Origin: Morella rubra
Lineage: Eukaryota; Streptophyta; Magnoliopsida; Fagales; Myricaceae
Direction: 5' to 3'
Length of the DNA: 64,000 nt
Assembly: GCA_003952965.2 (NCBI GenBank)
Contig: RXIC02000481.1
Span: forward strand, 1-64,000
Below, piece after piece: positions 1-10,530 of this stretch. Both the position numbers and the translations under genes were made by a program. The notes under the pieces are model-generated. The model was given only the letters and a program-made list of their open reading frames with translations. It was not told where the DNA came from and did not search any database. Numbering within the stretch: the stretch's first letter is position 1; every line of letters starts with the position of its first letter.

Positions 1-1128
1 AAAAATAAATAAAACAAGAAGAAGGATTTTTCTCTTAATTTGTAATTTTATGTTATGAACCTCAAATTTTTATTTCCTAAGCTCTTGAACCTGTAATAAA
101 AACGTTGAATTTATTGATAATTAAGGTTACATTTTATAATAGGGAGATAAATTTCCAAATCTAGGAAAACTCTAGCCTAATATGTGATTTTATAAGACTT
201 TTATTTAAATTACTATTTATCTTAATTGAACTTATTGGTTTAATAGCTAATAATAGAAGTAACTCATGATAATCAAGAGATAATTCCAGGACCCACAAAT
301 GTGATCCTAACATTTTAGGATAATGTTTGGAGTTGTTGATAGGCTTTTGCAAATGTGAAAGTTCAACGCATGGCTGAACTACTTTTCTTGCACGTGATAC
401 AACGCATCGGGTACCAAACAGTACATATTTGGACATTTAAATGACATTGTCCAAAGTTTAGGTCTGTTGGTTATCATTTTTCCGTTTATGGTTCTTTTGT
501 CTGTTTGTATAATAAATTTTGTAATTTATTTTATTTGTTTTTCAGATATTTATCAACCACTTGAAAATAATGTCGAAGTAAAAAGTTTTTAAATGAACAG
601 TAAAAATTATTATTTTTTAAAAAATAAACTAAGGTAAAAATTTGAATAAATCAAATTTTTTGAAGAACATGTAAGTCTCATATTTGGACAAAAATTAATG
701 AATTCTTACAAATTTCAAAATATTTTATTTTACTCTATATATTTAAAAAACAATCAATAATTATCGTCTTCGGTTTAAACCACAGGAAAAATAATCGAAT
801 ACAATTAAGATAAAATTATATAAAATAATAATTTTACATCTGAACAATATTTTCTACGTTAAAATTTTCATATCAAGTCCGTAATTTTAATTTTAAAAGC
901 ATAGATCTCACGGAGACCAAAAAAAGAAAACAGCGAAAAAACAAAACGTCAAGATCTGGCTGGTGTACTGGACCCACAGTGCCGTAGAAGAACTCTCTCC
1001 GCAGACGGCAAACGAAGCAGGTGGTTGCGTAGCCCAGTGGAGAGAGAACCAAATGTCGTAGCCCGTAGGCTAAAACGAAACCCGACAATCGATTTACCCA
1101 CACTTCTCTCGTATCCAAAAAAAAAAAC
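1..1128. other. AT-rich intergenic DNA and TANGO2 upstream region
   Basis: No gene is recognisable. The first 850 bases are strongly A/T-rich with short unrelated ORFs only. From about 900 to 1128 the composition becomes more mixed and leads directly into the TANGO2 start codon, so this part is the likely promoter and 5' UTR. The 87-codon minus-strand ORF here has no family resemblance and lies across that promoter, so I treat it as chance. Confidence 0.6.
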
Positions 1129-3209
1129 ATGTGCATAGCAGTGTTTCTATGGCAAGCCCATCCACTGTACCCTCTGATTCTCTTGCAAAACAGGGATGAA
1201 TATCACAGTCGGTGAGCTCGATTCTTCATCTGGGTTTGCTTTAGCTTTTGGTTTCAATTAGTTTTGTCTGTCTGATATAATTTTCTCAGGTTGACGATGG
1301 CATCTGAAGTCATATTCTTGTCCTCGGATTGTTTTTGTTTTCGATTAATTTCGTCTGTCTGGTATAGTTTCTATCTTTCTGATGTTGTCGAGGTTCTCAA
1401 CCCTTGGAGTTGTTTTGGTTTGGCTTTTGAAGGCCTACAAGGCCATTGGCATGGTGGGAAGGTGGTCAAGTTTTGGCAGGGAGAGATGAGCTGGCAGGCG
1501 GGACATGGTTGGCTTGTAGTAGGGATGGACGTGTGGCTTTCCTCACAAATTTCAGGGAAGTTAAGAAGCTTCCGGAGGCCAAGAGTAGAGGGGACCTTCC
1601 AGTACGGTTCTTGCAGGTAACTCCGTTTTGTTTTGATCAAATTCTGGAATCCACTCTATCTGTTTGGTCTCTTTTCTGTATGAATAAAGTATCGTTGTTC
1701 TATGTCTATGTATATGCTTGATGATTCGAAGATATGGGACTTCCCTTCTATAAATCAGTGGACGAGAGAACTCCGGAGCCACATGATGCTCCTAAAGCCC
1801 CAGGCACTGTCGGGGCTCTTTTAATTGCCCGGACATCTGTTTGTGCAGCTCGGATCAATCTACTATGTCCCTAAAATGGGAGTCAGTACATTACCGTTCC
1901 GATGCCTACACAATGCATGAAACAATATTAGGAAACACTGAAGCAAGGACCAACGAAAAATGTCGTTCCTCTTTCCTTGTGCTTAGATTAATTGATTGCA
2001 CGGAGATCGTGATGGACGTGAGATGCTAAATGATTTTAGTTATCCGCACCTTAGGGATGCTTTTATTTTGAGCTTTAAACCCCTACTTCAATTGCGGGGC
2101 TTGAGTGACACTCATTTCTTTTTGCAAGAAAGCTTTTTTAGGACCTGGAGTGATTGATGTAGGTATCCATATTTGCCGTTACAGAGCAAGAAGAAACCTG
2201 CAGAATTTGCAGAAGAAGTTGTAAAGGAGGCGGATCAGTATAATGGGTTTAACCTGATATTAACTGATATCGGTTCCAAAACAATGGTTTATGTGACTAA
2301 TAGAGCAAAAGAAGGTGACTGCTCTGTTACCAAAGTGGAACCCGGGACGCATGTGCTAACAAATGCAACACTAAACTCTCCATGGCCAAAGGTAAGAAGG
2401 TATGTTAACACTCCTCTGTCTGCACAATTGCAATTCTGAGTTATGGCTAGAAATTAAAAGTAAAACTTACAGGGTGCATGCCTATTGATTTACTCATGAC
2501 TTTGTTTCCTTTAAAGCATGTTACTTAATGTGTCACAAAGCCATCCCCAGCTTAGAAATTCATCACTCGTGTTATTGTTTTCCTGCTTGAATTGGGTTCG
2601 TCTCTTTAAACATACATGCTAATGATTTATGCTGCTGATACATACATTTGTGGAACGTTTCTTAGTTTACCCCATAAAATCAGTATGGATCATCCTTGTC
2701 TTTTCCAGGCTGAACGACTGGGTACTAATTTCAAAGAGCTTTTGAGTAAAAACGGTGAAAAAGAAGTACCCATGAAAGAGATGGTCGAAAAGCTGATGAT
2801 GAACACAGTTAAAGACGATGAAAGCATGCTACCTCACATACATCCTCCAGAATGGGAATACCCTTTAAGTTCCGTATTTGTTGACTCAGACTCTCCGCTT
2901 GTAAGTACAGTTACTGGTCTGCCCAATATTATCATCCTTTTATTTCTTTTGGGGTAAGTAAACATTGTATCCTTGCTCTTACAGAGTTTCTCAATCATTT
3001 TCTGTTCCGAATAGGGACGTTATGGCACTAGAAGCATCTCTGCATTGTTTGTGAAAACAACTGGTGGAGTAGACTTTTATGAGAGGCATCTGGAGAATGA
3101 ACTGTGGAAAGAGCAAACTCTAACTTACCAAATAGAAGACTATGAACAGAGTGAGGTAAGAATATCTGCTGGTCCCACGAAATCTGTGTGGCTAATCTGT
3201 CAAGAGTAA
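1129..3209 (+). CDS. TANGO2: TANGO2/NRDE-family protein, 5 exons
   Basis: Spliced exons are 1129-1211, 1433-1616, 2185-2391, 2709-2900 and 3015-3209, giving 286 codons plus a stop in one frame. The protein opens MCIAVFLWQAHPLYP and has the family-defining Asn-Arg-Asp-Glu at residues 21-24, followed by HSRPTRPLAWWEGG, the AGGTWL block and the LTNFRE block. This N-terminus, with Cys2 right after Met1, is typical of TANGO2 (NRDE superfamily). Human TANGO2 is tied to mitochondrial, Golgi and lipid/haem homeostasis; the plant role is not settled. The start is the first ATG of the conserved N-terminus. The 3' end is less certain. A strong donor-like GAG|GTAAGA lies at 3155/3156, and reading through it adds 17 codons to the TAA at 3207-3209. 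A further 3' exon could replace them, so exons 1-5 to position 3155 are firm and the last residues tentative. Confidence 0.9.
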
Positions 3210-3805
3210 AGTTCAGGTCACAGGTAAGTTTTCTTACTTGACCAAATAGGCTTATAAATCAGCACGTGAACTTGCCTCGTAGTGTGCCATGATTTCTTCG
3301 GCCCCCATTGTTTCACCAGAAAGTTCCGCAACAAATAGTACAAATTCCAATAAAGGTGTTAAACCAAGCAACTGAACTGATTTATCGTGTTCACTGTTGC
3401 TGTTACTATTTAAACTTTCCATAAAGTAACCAAAGCCAATGTCTTTCCAAGTTTTTAATTGTTCACAGTAACTGATTTAATACCAAAAAGTCTCAGTTAT
3501 CTTAATTGTGTACAAATCTCACCATTCAATTCAGTGATTGAAAATTCGTTCTTTGTAATTTTAAGTAAACCTCTAGCGAGACCTTCATTCAATGTTAAAC
3601 CAGAAGAGTGAGTTCTATCGAAAGAACCTAAAGACGATTTAGAAGTTAAAATAGTAAGATGGACCAGTGCTTTACAAAGAGTAAAAACATTTCTTTCTAT
3701 TACAGTGATCCACATAACGGCCAAGCACGTTAACATTCAGAGTACCATGCTATGGAGGGTATACCTAGTGCTCTTCGGAGAGTCACTCATAATCAGAAAA
3801 ATTGA

Positions 3806-4032
3806 GGAGTGATCCATTGATGGCCCCGACCTTCAATTAACATTTCCAAATTTATTGTCACCCATACTCGACATTTTAGTGTTAGAATAAGTTGATCGGG
3901 GCTTATTGCCTTGGTGACAACTGACAATAAATTTGGAGCTATAGTTTACTTATCCTAGAGCTAAAATTTCGAGTGTGGGTGACATAAACTTGGAAGTGTT
4001 AATTGAAGGTCGGGTTCATCACTGGATCACCC
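3806..4032. mobile_element. Fold-back MITE-like element with about 74-bp inverted repeats
   Basis: The left arm (3806-3879) reads GTGATCCATTGATGG, then CCGACCTTCAATTAACA, then TCACCCATACTCGA. The reverse complement of the right arm (3961-4032) reads the same with a few changes (GTGATCCAGTGATGA, CCGACCTTCAATTAACA, TCACCCACACTCGA). The spacer is about 80 bp, and there is no coding capacity. I found no exact target-site duplication, so the superfamily is undetermined; a long-TIR (Mutator-like or fold-back) non-autonomous element is my inference. Confidence 0.7.
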
Positions 4033-4127
4033 AAATTCAAATGATTATGTCAACCTTTGTGGTCTAAGTGACTCGGATGAAGAGCACTAAGAACCCTCCA
4101 TCGTTACCTACTGTAGCAGGAGGCAGA

Positions 4128-4190
4128 AAGTAAAGCAGAAGAACATTCTTAAACACATAAAGTAAAGCAGAGGAACATTCTAAAACACAA
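4128..4190. repeat. Two-copy 32-bp tandem duplication
   Basis: AAAGTAAAGCAGAAGAACAT and its continuation are followed at once by a second copy differing at a few bases (AAAGTAAAGCAGAGGAACAT). It lies in the 3' flank of MT4-1. The second metallothionein gene has a single, related AAGCAGAAGCACATTCC at the equivalent place. Confidence 0.6.
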
Positions 4191-4348
4191 GTCTGGGTAC
4201 ACCGCCAGCACACTCGCACTTGCATATCGATGTGATCCATAACCATATGATGCCTACATATTTGCTAAATCTCAAAGAGAGGATGAGAATTTGGCTAGTT
4301 AAGCCTGACACACCCTACATATAGTACATAGCATCTCAGCGACTGTCC

Positions 4349-4791
4349 TCAGGATTGGCAAGTCGCACATGTGCATCCATCACCACACTTGCAGAAGGCC
4401 TTGCCCGAACCGTTAATCTCCGTGCTCCTAGGGCACACGCACGGGTTGCAGCCACAGTGGCTGCCGCATGAGCATGTCATATGCTCATCTCCGGCTGTGC
4501 TCGTGGGTGTGCACCTGTTCACATCACAATGTTAAAAGCATTTTTCCTCATCAACTGCAACAAGTTTCGATTTACAATGCTTCAAAACCCCAGCCATGGC
4601 CATGGGATAGCTTTCAAACAGACTTGAGAAGAAGCATTTCAGAAGAAGAAAAACAAACAATTAGAAAAGAATATAGAGAGTAAAGAGGAATATGGAACAC
4701 TTACTAACCTACAAGCTACACCGCCGGGGCAGGGAACAGAACAGCCACACGTATCAGTGCAGACCGCAGAACCTCGTCCCATTGTATCCAT
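4349..4791 (-). CDS. MT4: Type-4 (Ec) metallothionein, copy 1, 2 exons
   Basis: Minus-strand exons 4709-4791 and 4514-4349 join TGT-AG|G-TGC (Cys-Arg-Cys) to give 82 aa. The protein has 17 Cys in the three blocks of plant type-4 metallothioneins: C11, 15, 17, 21, 27, 29; C42, 44, 48, 50, 53, 55; C69, 71, 75, 77, 80. The middle block HMTCSCGSHCGCNPCVC also carries the family's two His (39, 47). In this family these residues bind Zn; the proteins accumulate in seeds and act in Zn storage and homeostasis in the cytosol. The intron donor is AG|GTTAGT and the acceptor AACAG|GTGCAC. The start could also be the in-frame Met4. A paralogue lies about 2.1 kb upstream on the same strand with the same exon structure. 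Six-frame reading misses exon 1 because its frame is interrupted by the intron. Confidence 0.93.
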
Positions 4792-5020
4792 GTTCTAGCG
4801 TTCAACTCAAAACTCAAAAGAATCTGTTCTTCCTCTTTCTTTTTTTTGTTTTTTGTTTTTTCCTTTCTCTTTCTCTTCCTCTTTGAACTCGAACACTTCC
4901 CACTGGCAGTCGCGCTATCTTTCTCCGAAATAGTGTTCGATAGGTGTCGTGGAGGAGAAAAAAGGGTAGGCCTTATCTTGGGTGCGTACAGGTGGCGCCG
5001 CATTCCCACTGTTGTGTGTG

Positions 5021-5037
5021 ACGTGCCAAGAGATTTT
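5021..5037 (-). promoter_or_regulatory. ACGTG-box block shared by both MT4 upstream regions
   Basis: ACGTGCCAAGAGATTTT lies 230 bp upstream of the MT4-1 start codon. The near-identical ACGTGGCAAGAGATTTT lies 154 bp upstream of the MT4-2 start (7089-7105). Conservation across a duplicated pair whose other upstream sequence has diverged suggests a retained regulatory site. ACGTG is the core of ABA-responsive elements bound by bZIP factors; function here is inferred. Confidence 0.5.
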
Positions 5038-5065
5038 GATTCATCTTTAACGCAGTTTAGCAATG

Positions 5066-5155
5066 ACGCGTGGCAGTTCACTCGCAAGCAAGGCCAGGTC
5101 CCTAGAGTTTATCTACCGTCGCACGCGTGGCAGTTCACTCGCAAGCAAGGCCAGG
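5066..5155. repeat. Two exact 33-bp direct repeats upstream of MT4-1
   Basis: Copies at 5066-5098 and 5123-5155 both read ACGCGTGGCAGTTCACTCGC followed by AAGCAAGGCCAGG, and are separated by 24 bp. Each starts with an ACGCGTGGC motif, which resembles an ABRE/coupling-element core (CGCGTG). They lie 275-365 bp upstream of the MT4-1 start codon, so duplication may have doubled a regulatory site. The effect is inferred. Confidence 0.7.
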
Positions 5156-5934
5156 ATCCTCAAAACCGTCGCTGCAGCACTTCTTTGAAATCGGTTTCTA
5201 TCTGATCGTAAGTAATACTTTAAATTCGTTTTCACATAATACTAACCATATTTCCACCTTTCATAATTTCAATAAATCTCAAAAAAAAAAAATTTTAAAT
5301 TTTAAGAATATTCTTTAAAATTTTACAAAAAACACCCCATATATATATATATATACTATTAAGATAGTCTTTTTATTTAACAAATATAACTATAAAATAA
5401 TTATTTTTTATTAATTATTTGATTTACTATAAAAATAAAAAAATTCATTTAAAAATTAGTCGTTGTATATAATATGTTATACAATAGAATCAGTCTCACC
5501 ATCTAGGTTGTAACACTACTGTTTCGTCTAGTATGACGTTTGTATTGCTCTCTCACAATCCCGTTTTCACGATTTAGACTTTCTATTTCGCTCACCACTA
5601 TTACAGGAATTACTTTTGCTTTTTTTTTCCTCTATCGACTAAGATGTTTTAATTTGCTAAGTTTTCTCTTACTTGCTCACGTGGTTATTAACAAAAACTT
5701 ATTGAATCCATCGTTTGAGCTCATCGTAAATTAAAAGTTGCTCTTGCTACTCAGCCCAGAGCCTTGAACATGGTTCAAATTATAGGAGTAACTCATTACC
5801 TTCTGGCCGGCCCTCCGCAGCTGGCCCTCTTTCAATTTAACCCGCATTCAATGCCGTCATCCACTTTCAGGGTAGTTCGTGACGCGATGTAAATTATTTC
5901 AGATTTTTTTATTTTTTTTGCTAATTATTCCAAC

Positions 5935-5936
<2 letters not shown>

Positions 5937-5968
<32 letters not shown>
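5937..5968. repeat. (TTA)n microsatellite
   Basis: About ten uninterrupted TTA units in non-coding DNA between the two metallothionein genes. Confidence 0.9.
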
Positions 5969-6561
5969 ACGCTCTATTCAACTGATTGTTATAAATTATT
6001 TGCACCTACCTATTTATAGAACAACATAATCGCTTGGGACGGGTTGCATTTATTTTAAGCATTGACCCGTAATCTTACAGTCTTCTGTTCATGGTCTAAT
6101 GACATGATCATCATTCATCACCCTGACACCGAACGGGTGCATGCCATGGTTCAACATCTTTCAATATTCCTTCCAAATATTCTTGACGGGAAAACTAAAA
6201 CGAGTTGATGAAAATATTGTATAGTTCTCTTTACTATTTTCCCAAAACCCAAACTTTTTCCCTCTCCATTGAGGCGGATATATACGGCAAGTTTACTTCG
6301 TGACAGCCGCATACTGATTACAGAAAACAGAAGGAAAAAATGAAGCAGAAGCACATTCCAAGAATATACATGAGCATCGAGACTTGGGACTTGTTATTTA
6401 TATCCATGAAAACCATATGATCCTTATGATCTGCGTATATATTTCTGCAACTTTATAGGAGTCTACATTAGCTGTCTAACCCAATGGAAAACATGGTACA
6501 TGCTATAGTCTACACAGTACTACATGCTATATATATATATAGCATCTCATAAAATGTCTCC

Positions 6562-6935
6562 TCAGGCACGGCAAGACTCACACGTGCAACCTATACCACA
6601 CTGGCAGGAGGTCCTGCCAGGGGCCCCGGTAGTCTCCTCCCTCTTCGGGCATGTACATGGGTTGCAGCTGCAGTGCTTCCCACATGAGCATGTTTTGTGG
6701 TCAGTCATAGTACCCTCGGCCTCCGAGGTCGTGCACCTGTTCATCATATTAGAAATTCATGCTTATAACGATAAATTATTTGGCCAAAAGAAAAGATTCA
6801 CAATAATATCGATCATTTTTATTGTTGCAGGAAGCTGCATCCGCCCCACCTGCAATCCGCCCCGCCCGGGCATGGAACAGCACAGCCACATATGTCGTCG
6901 CAGACAACTACAGCTCGCGCGCGTACCTCGGCCAT
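6562..6935 (-). CDS. MT4: Type-4 (Ec) metallothionein, copy 2, 2 exons
   Basis: Minus-strand exons 6850-6935 and 6736-6562 join TGC-AG|G-TGC exactly as in copy 1, giving 86 aa. Seventeen Cys are kept: C12, 16, 18, 22, 28, 30; C45, 47, 51, 53, 56, 58; C73, 75, 79, 81, 84. The N-terminal block is [17 protein letters not shown] and the middle block [14 protein letters not shown]. The first His is kept one position earlier (TDHKTC), so spacing before the second Cys block differs slightly from copy 1. The donor is AG|GTGGGG and the acceptor AACAG|GTGCAC. Family role: seed Zn-binding protein under ABA/ABI3-type control. The upstream region has several ABRE-like and RY-like motifs, which fits. The two copies differ widely in the linkers but not in Cys spacing, so both look functional. 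Confidence 0.93.
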
Positions 6936-7088
6936 TCTCACTGCTCAAATGATTTGGACTACTTTGCTTCCTAACTGGGGGCAGCAGTAGTACTCCCCTT
7001 TAAATACTGCAGCTTCATACGCTTTGTATGTTGCCAAATGGCAAACGGAATTTATGGGAACCTAACATGTGTCGTCCCTGGACAGTTT

Positions 7089-7325
7089 ACGTGGCAAGAG
7101 ATTTTCATATTGCTATATATGCTGCGAGTGCGAAGAGGCACGAGGAATTAACATTCGGCAAACCAGTGCATGACAGTTGATGTGGCAAGACATTCCTACG
7201 TCTGTCTGGCTCGATCGATCGCTGCATGCCAAGCGGCACTGGCATTGTCGGAGACTTGAACGTGGCAATCAAGGGCAGTTGACGTGGCGAGATCCCTCGT
7301 GCATCTCTTCTAGTTGCCCCACGTG
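7089..7325 (-). promoter_or_regulatory. ABRE/RY motif cluster upstream of MT4-2
   Basis: ACGTGGC occurs at 7089-7095, 7260-7266 and 7282-7288. A palindromic CACGTG G-box lies at 7320-7325, and an RY-type TGCATG at 7223-7228. All lie 150-390 bp upstream of the MT4-2 ATG. G-box/ABRE plus RY (CATGCA) elements are the standard combination in ABI3/ABI5-driven seed genes, which matches the known embryo expression of type-4 metallothioneins. Presence is directly visible; activity is inferred. Confidence 0.6.
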
Positions 7326-10112
7326 CACGTACAAAATCTTGGATTAATTAAGCTTCAGGAGACGGTCTCTGACTATGTTTAGTGTGTGTACTCCAATTAT
7401 TGTTAAGCTGTGAGGAGTTTTGGACACCAAGATCTGAAAATCCTCCTCTAAGCCTCTGGACTTGGTGTACCCAGCCAGCCTTGTTGGACCCTGTCAATTC
7501 TGAGCCACCCGATATATACAGTACTAGTTCAGTACCCGTTCATCCATAGCCTGCTTAAATTCATTTGCAATTGGCTTACAAGCAACAGAAATTGATTCCC
7601 CAGATTCTATATTTTCTGTTTTTGGACGCTCATGTGGCAAACTGAAGAACACTTTATCAGCAGACAGCAGGTCAGGAGGCGTCAAACTTGGGACCCCCCA
7701 AAAAACTCCTTGTTCTCATTCGGTGGAGTGAAACTTGCAAACCACTAAAAAACAAATGATCTACTTCAGGGGACCAACTTAAATAGGGTTGCGATGGCCT
7801 GCAAGAGCGTGAAACCGTGCAAGCAAGAAAATGACAGGTCCATGATCGTCGATCGCGAGTGAGAAACAGAGATGATAACCAAATTACCATCCACACTATT
7901 GGTCTGTAGCTCTGTAATCTTCTTCTGGTAGTGTACTTCGTCCTCTCTTGCTCAGCATGGCCATCTATGATCTAACTGAATGAAACGCATGCATGGGAGA
8001 TATTTTTTTTTTTATCCCAGAAGCCAAAAAAAAGTTTCTGATACGGTTGTCATTATGAATGCTGTGTAAGTTGGAGGATATGACATGGACAGAGATATTT
8101 TTAGTCTGCCAGATATTGGTACCCTTATTGAAGGTCCGGGTCCCCATGTTTGGAGCACAATTTAATATCCCTATTCTTGAAGGGGCCTATTCAAATTATA
8201 AAGTGCAGAAACACCACTCCCATTCCCATATGTAAGGAAGTGGAATTATAACTTGTGAATTCCTCTTGGTCAGCTCTTTAAATTTCTTTCTTCTTTTTCG
8301 TCCCTTCCCCTGGAAAATAACTCTCTCTCGAGTCTTGAACTGTGCAACTCTTTCTTGCCGTTTCTGTAATCGAGCACGACACCTCGTTTAATCAAGAGTC
8401 ACACTCTCCTTTGACAGATTACTGAACAGAATCTTTGTCTTGGGTTAGCATGTTCGGTTTTAGTTAACAGTCAATGGTCTGACATCGTGTTTAATTTGAC
8501 AATTCGCGAATCTGGGACTTTCATATTGGCTGCTGAAACTGAAGATCCAAATCTCATCTCCCTCTTTCTCTGTTTTTATCTACTGAGCTTCATCTTCATC
8601 GTATCGCATGTGGCTCTCCAACTCACGGATTGTGACAGTTTCGTTGGTGTTCCATCAGTGGGCCATGCAATCATGTAGACTACGATCCACACACACACAC
8701 AGCCTCAAACAATCCAGGATATTTCTTGCTCCGAAATTTTGATCGCTTAATATTGCTCTCTCTAGGTTAATGAACGCAAAACAGTAGGAAAGAACATTTA
8801 CCAATTAAGATTAACCAGTAACAATAACTCATGCCAATAAAATTGTTAGATGCTGTAAATTCTTTCCCTTTGTGATTATATCTTGACTAAAACTGTCTCC
8901 CCTAGAAGAAAATCTGGATCACCAAATAGCAGAGAAATGTTAACATTCTGCGGCACACCAATATTCTTGGTAGTTTACAAGTTTCTAGATAAATCGATTA
9001 TTTGAATTCATCCTTCCAAGGGAAACCATAGAAAACGCAAAAACAGAAACCAAGAAGATTATTAAATATCAAAGTCTGACTGCCCAAATGTTTGTTTATC
9101 ATGACCGGCACCAACAGAGTTTGCAGGGTTGGGTAGATGGTCATGGACCCTTGAGCCCTACCTATTTTGTACTATTCTCTATCTCTATTGAAACCGGCTA
9201 TAAACACCAACCAAGCTCTCTTACACTTTCCAACCGCCCAATCTGCGGGGCCACTGCCTGTGGCATGGTCTGAAAGATCACACAAGGCATGAAGGCCATA
9301 ATAATTAACCTTATTTATGTGTACTCGCGCGGGTCCCAGTATTAGCTGTGAATCACATATGTTCCATTAAAGTTTTGGAGGGCGGTCTCCTCTCTCAGTC
9401 TCTACCACCCACTTGACTGGCAAAGGATCGCAATTTGCTTGCCTTGTTCCATCATAATTTTCAAAGTGAAAAAGTCAAAAACCTTACGAGAAAGGGAGGG
9501 AAAAGGAGATATACCCAAATTACCAAGTGGGAAACAGATATGTAGATCATTGCTACCATGATTGTTGTCATCTAATTGAGGTTTCTGGTCCACGCTGATG
9601 GTTACTCTCCTCCTGTGACGTGCTACTCTTCATCAGATCGGTCTATACCGCTCCTGCCCTCCCTCTTGACTGTGAACCTCCTCCGACCGCCACCACGCGC
9701 TGCTCTTACTGCCAATAGCTCCTGACCAGTGTTTGGTTGTCTTTGTCTGTTACTTATGTCAGCCTACTGACCGTTTAGACTTATTCACCCTTCTGTGCTT
9801 ACTTGTAGTGTGGTTACGATGTAAACCAGCAGGATTGAAATTCCTTGAACTCACGAACAATTTGAATAAAGATCAAAGAACACCACAAATCACATCAAGG
9901 AACAAATCTTGACCCGTTCATGTGATTCCATTTTGAACGCTGGAATCTTGAAAAATAAATTGACATACTCGGTGCAAGTAGATTGCATCAATCCTTGCAT
10001 TGCTTTCTTGATTTTCTTTGCTCTTGATCTTGTCATTGGCCCTGCTGGATCTTGCAATGGATCTCTAGAACTCTATTCACCTTGATGCCCATTAGGTTGA
10101 ATCAACTAATAT

Positions 10113-10386
10113 TTGCATTTGAAGTGCTCTAAGGAAGCAGGATCGACATTACGTCTGTCCCTCCTTCAGCGACAGTCGCCTTTGTCTTGTGCAGTGGTTG
10201 TTACTTTTTATGGGTTTTTGCGCCCATCTCTCGCGGGTCTCCCCGCTACTTCCAAGGACCTTGAGTCCTTGTTTATGGGCTATGGTCCCCTAGACTTGTT
10301 GCTAACCCTTTGGGTCCTTTCCCTTGTAAGTTTTTAACTGTAATTTTTCTATACTATCAATAAAATGTGTCTTGATTAAAAAAAAA
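10113..10386 (+). mobile_element. Probable 3' end of a non-LTR retroelement or retrocopy
   Basis: A GC-richer block ends in AATAAAATGTGTCTTGATT followed by nine A (10378-10386), which is the layout of a reverse-transcribed poly(A) 3' end. The 5' boundary and target-site duplication could not be fixed, and no reverse-transcriptase motif is present. A processed pseudogene is an alternative. Confidence 0.4.
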
Positions 10387-10530
10387 CGAGTGGAAGATTG
10401 ATGTTTTGGGTAAAACCCTTTTGCATTATTTTGACCTTAGGGCACAAGTACCGTAAGGTAGTACCATGTTTGTTGTCTATAGCACTATACGAGATCAGTT
10501 TGCTTTTCACAATGTAGCATCTAAGACTAT

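Larger units (their letters stand above)
3210..4348. other. Intergenic region between TANGO2 and MT4-1
   Basis: This holds the 3' flank of the TANGO2-like gene, a fold-back element at 3806-4032, a short tandem duplication at 4128-4190 and the 3' flank of the first metallothionein gene. The ORFs at 3497-3736 and 4064-4246 show no family features. Confidence 0.6.
4792..6561. other. Spacer between the two MT4 genes
   Basis: It contains the MT4-1 upstream region with its repeats, then AT-rich DNA with an (AT)n run at 5338-5355 and a (TTA)n microsatellite at 5937-5968, then the 3' flank of MT4-2. From about 6330 the flank resembles that of MT4-1 (AAGCAGAAGCACATTCC, AACCATATGATC, AGCATCTCA), so the duplicated unit extends beyond the coding exons. 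No further gene is seen. Confidence 0.6.

Noticed and set aside
873..1136. 87-codon minus-strand ORF at the TANGO2 promoter
   Set aside because: No recognisable features, and it overlaps the start of a clearly conserved gene on the other strand.
6763..6948. A 61-codon minus-strand ORF starting [12 protein letters not shown] over MT4-2 exon 1
   Set aside because: It is out of frame with the Cys-rich reading. The ATG at 6935 in another frame gives the family N-terminal Cys block and splices in frame to exon 2.
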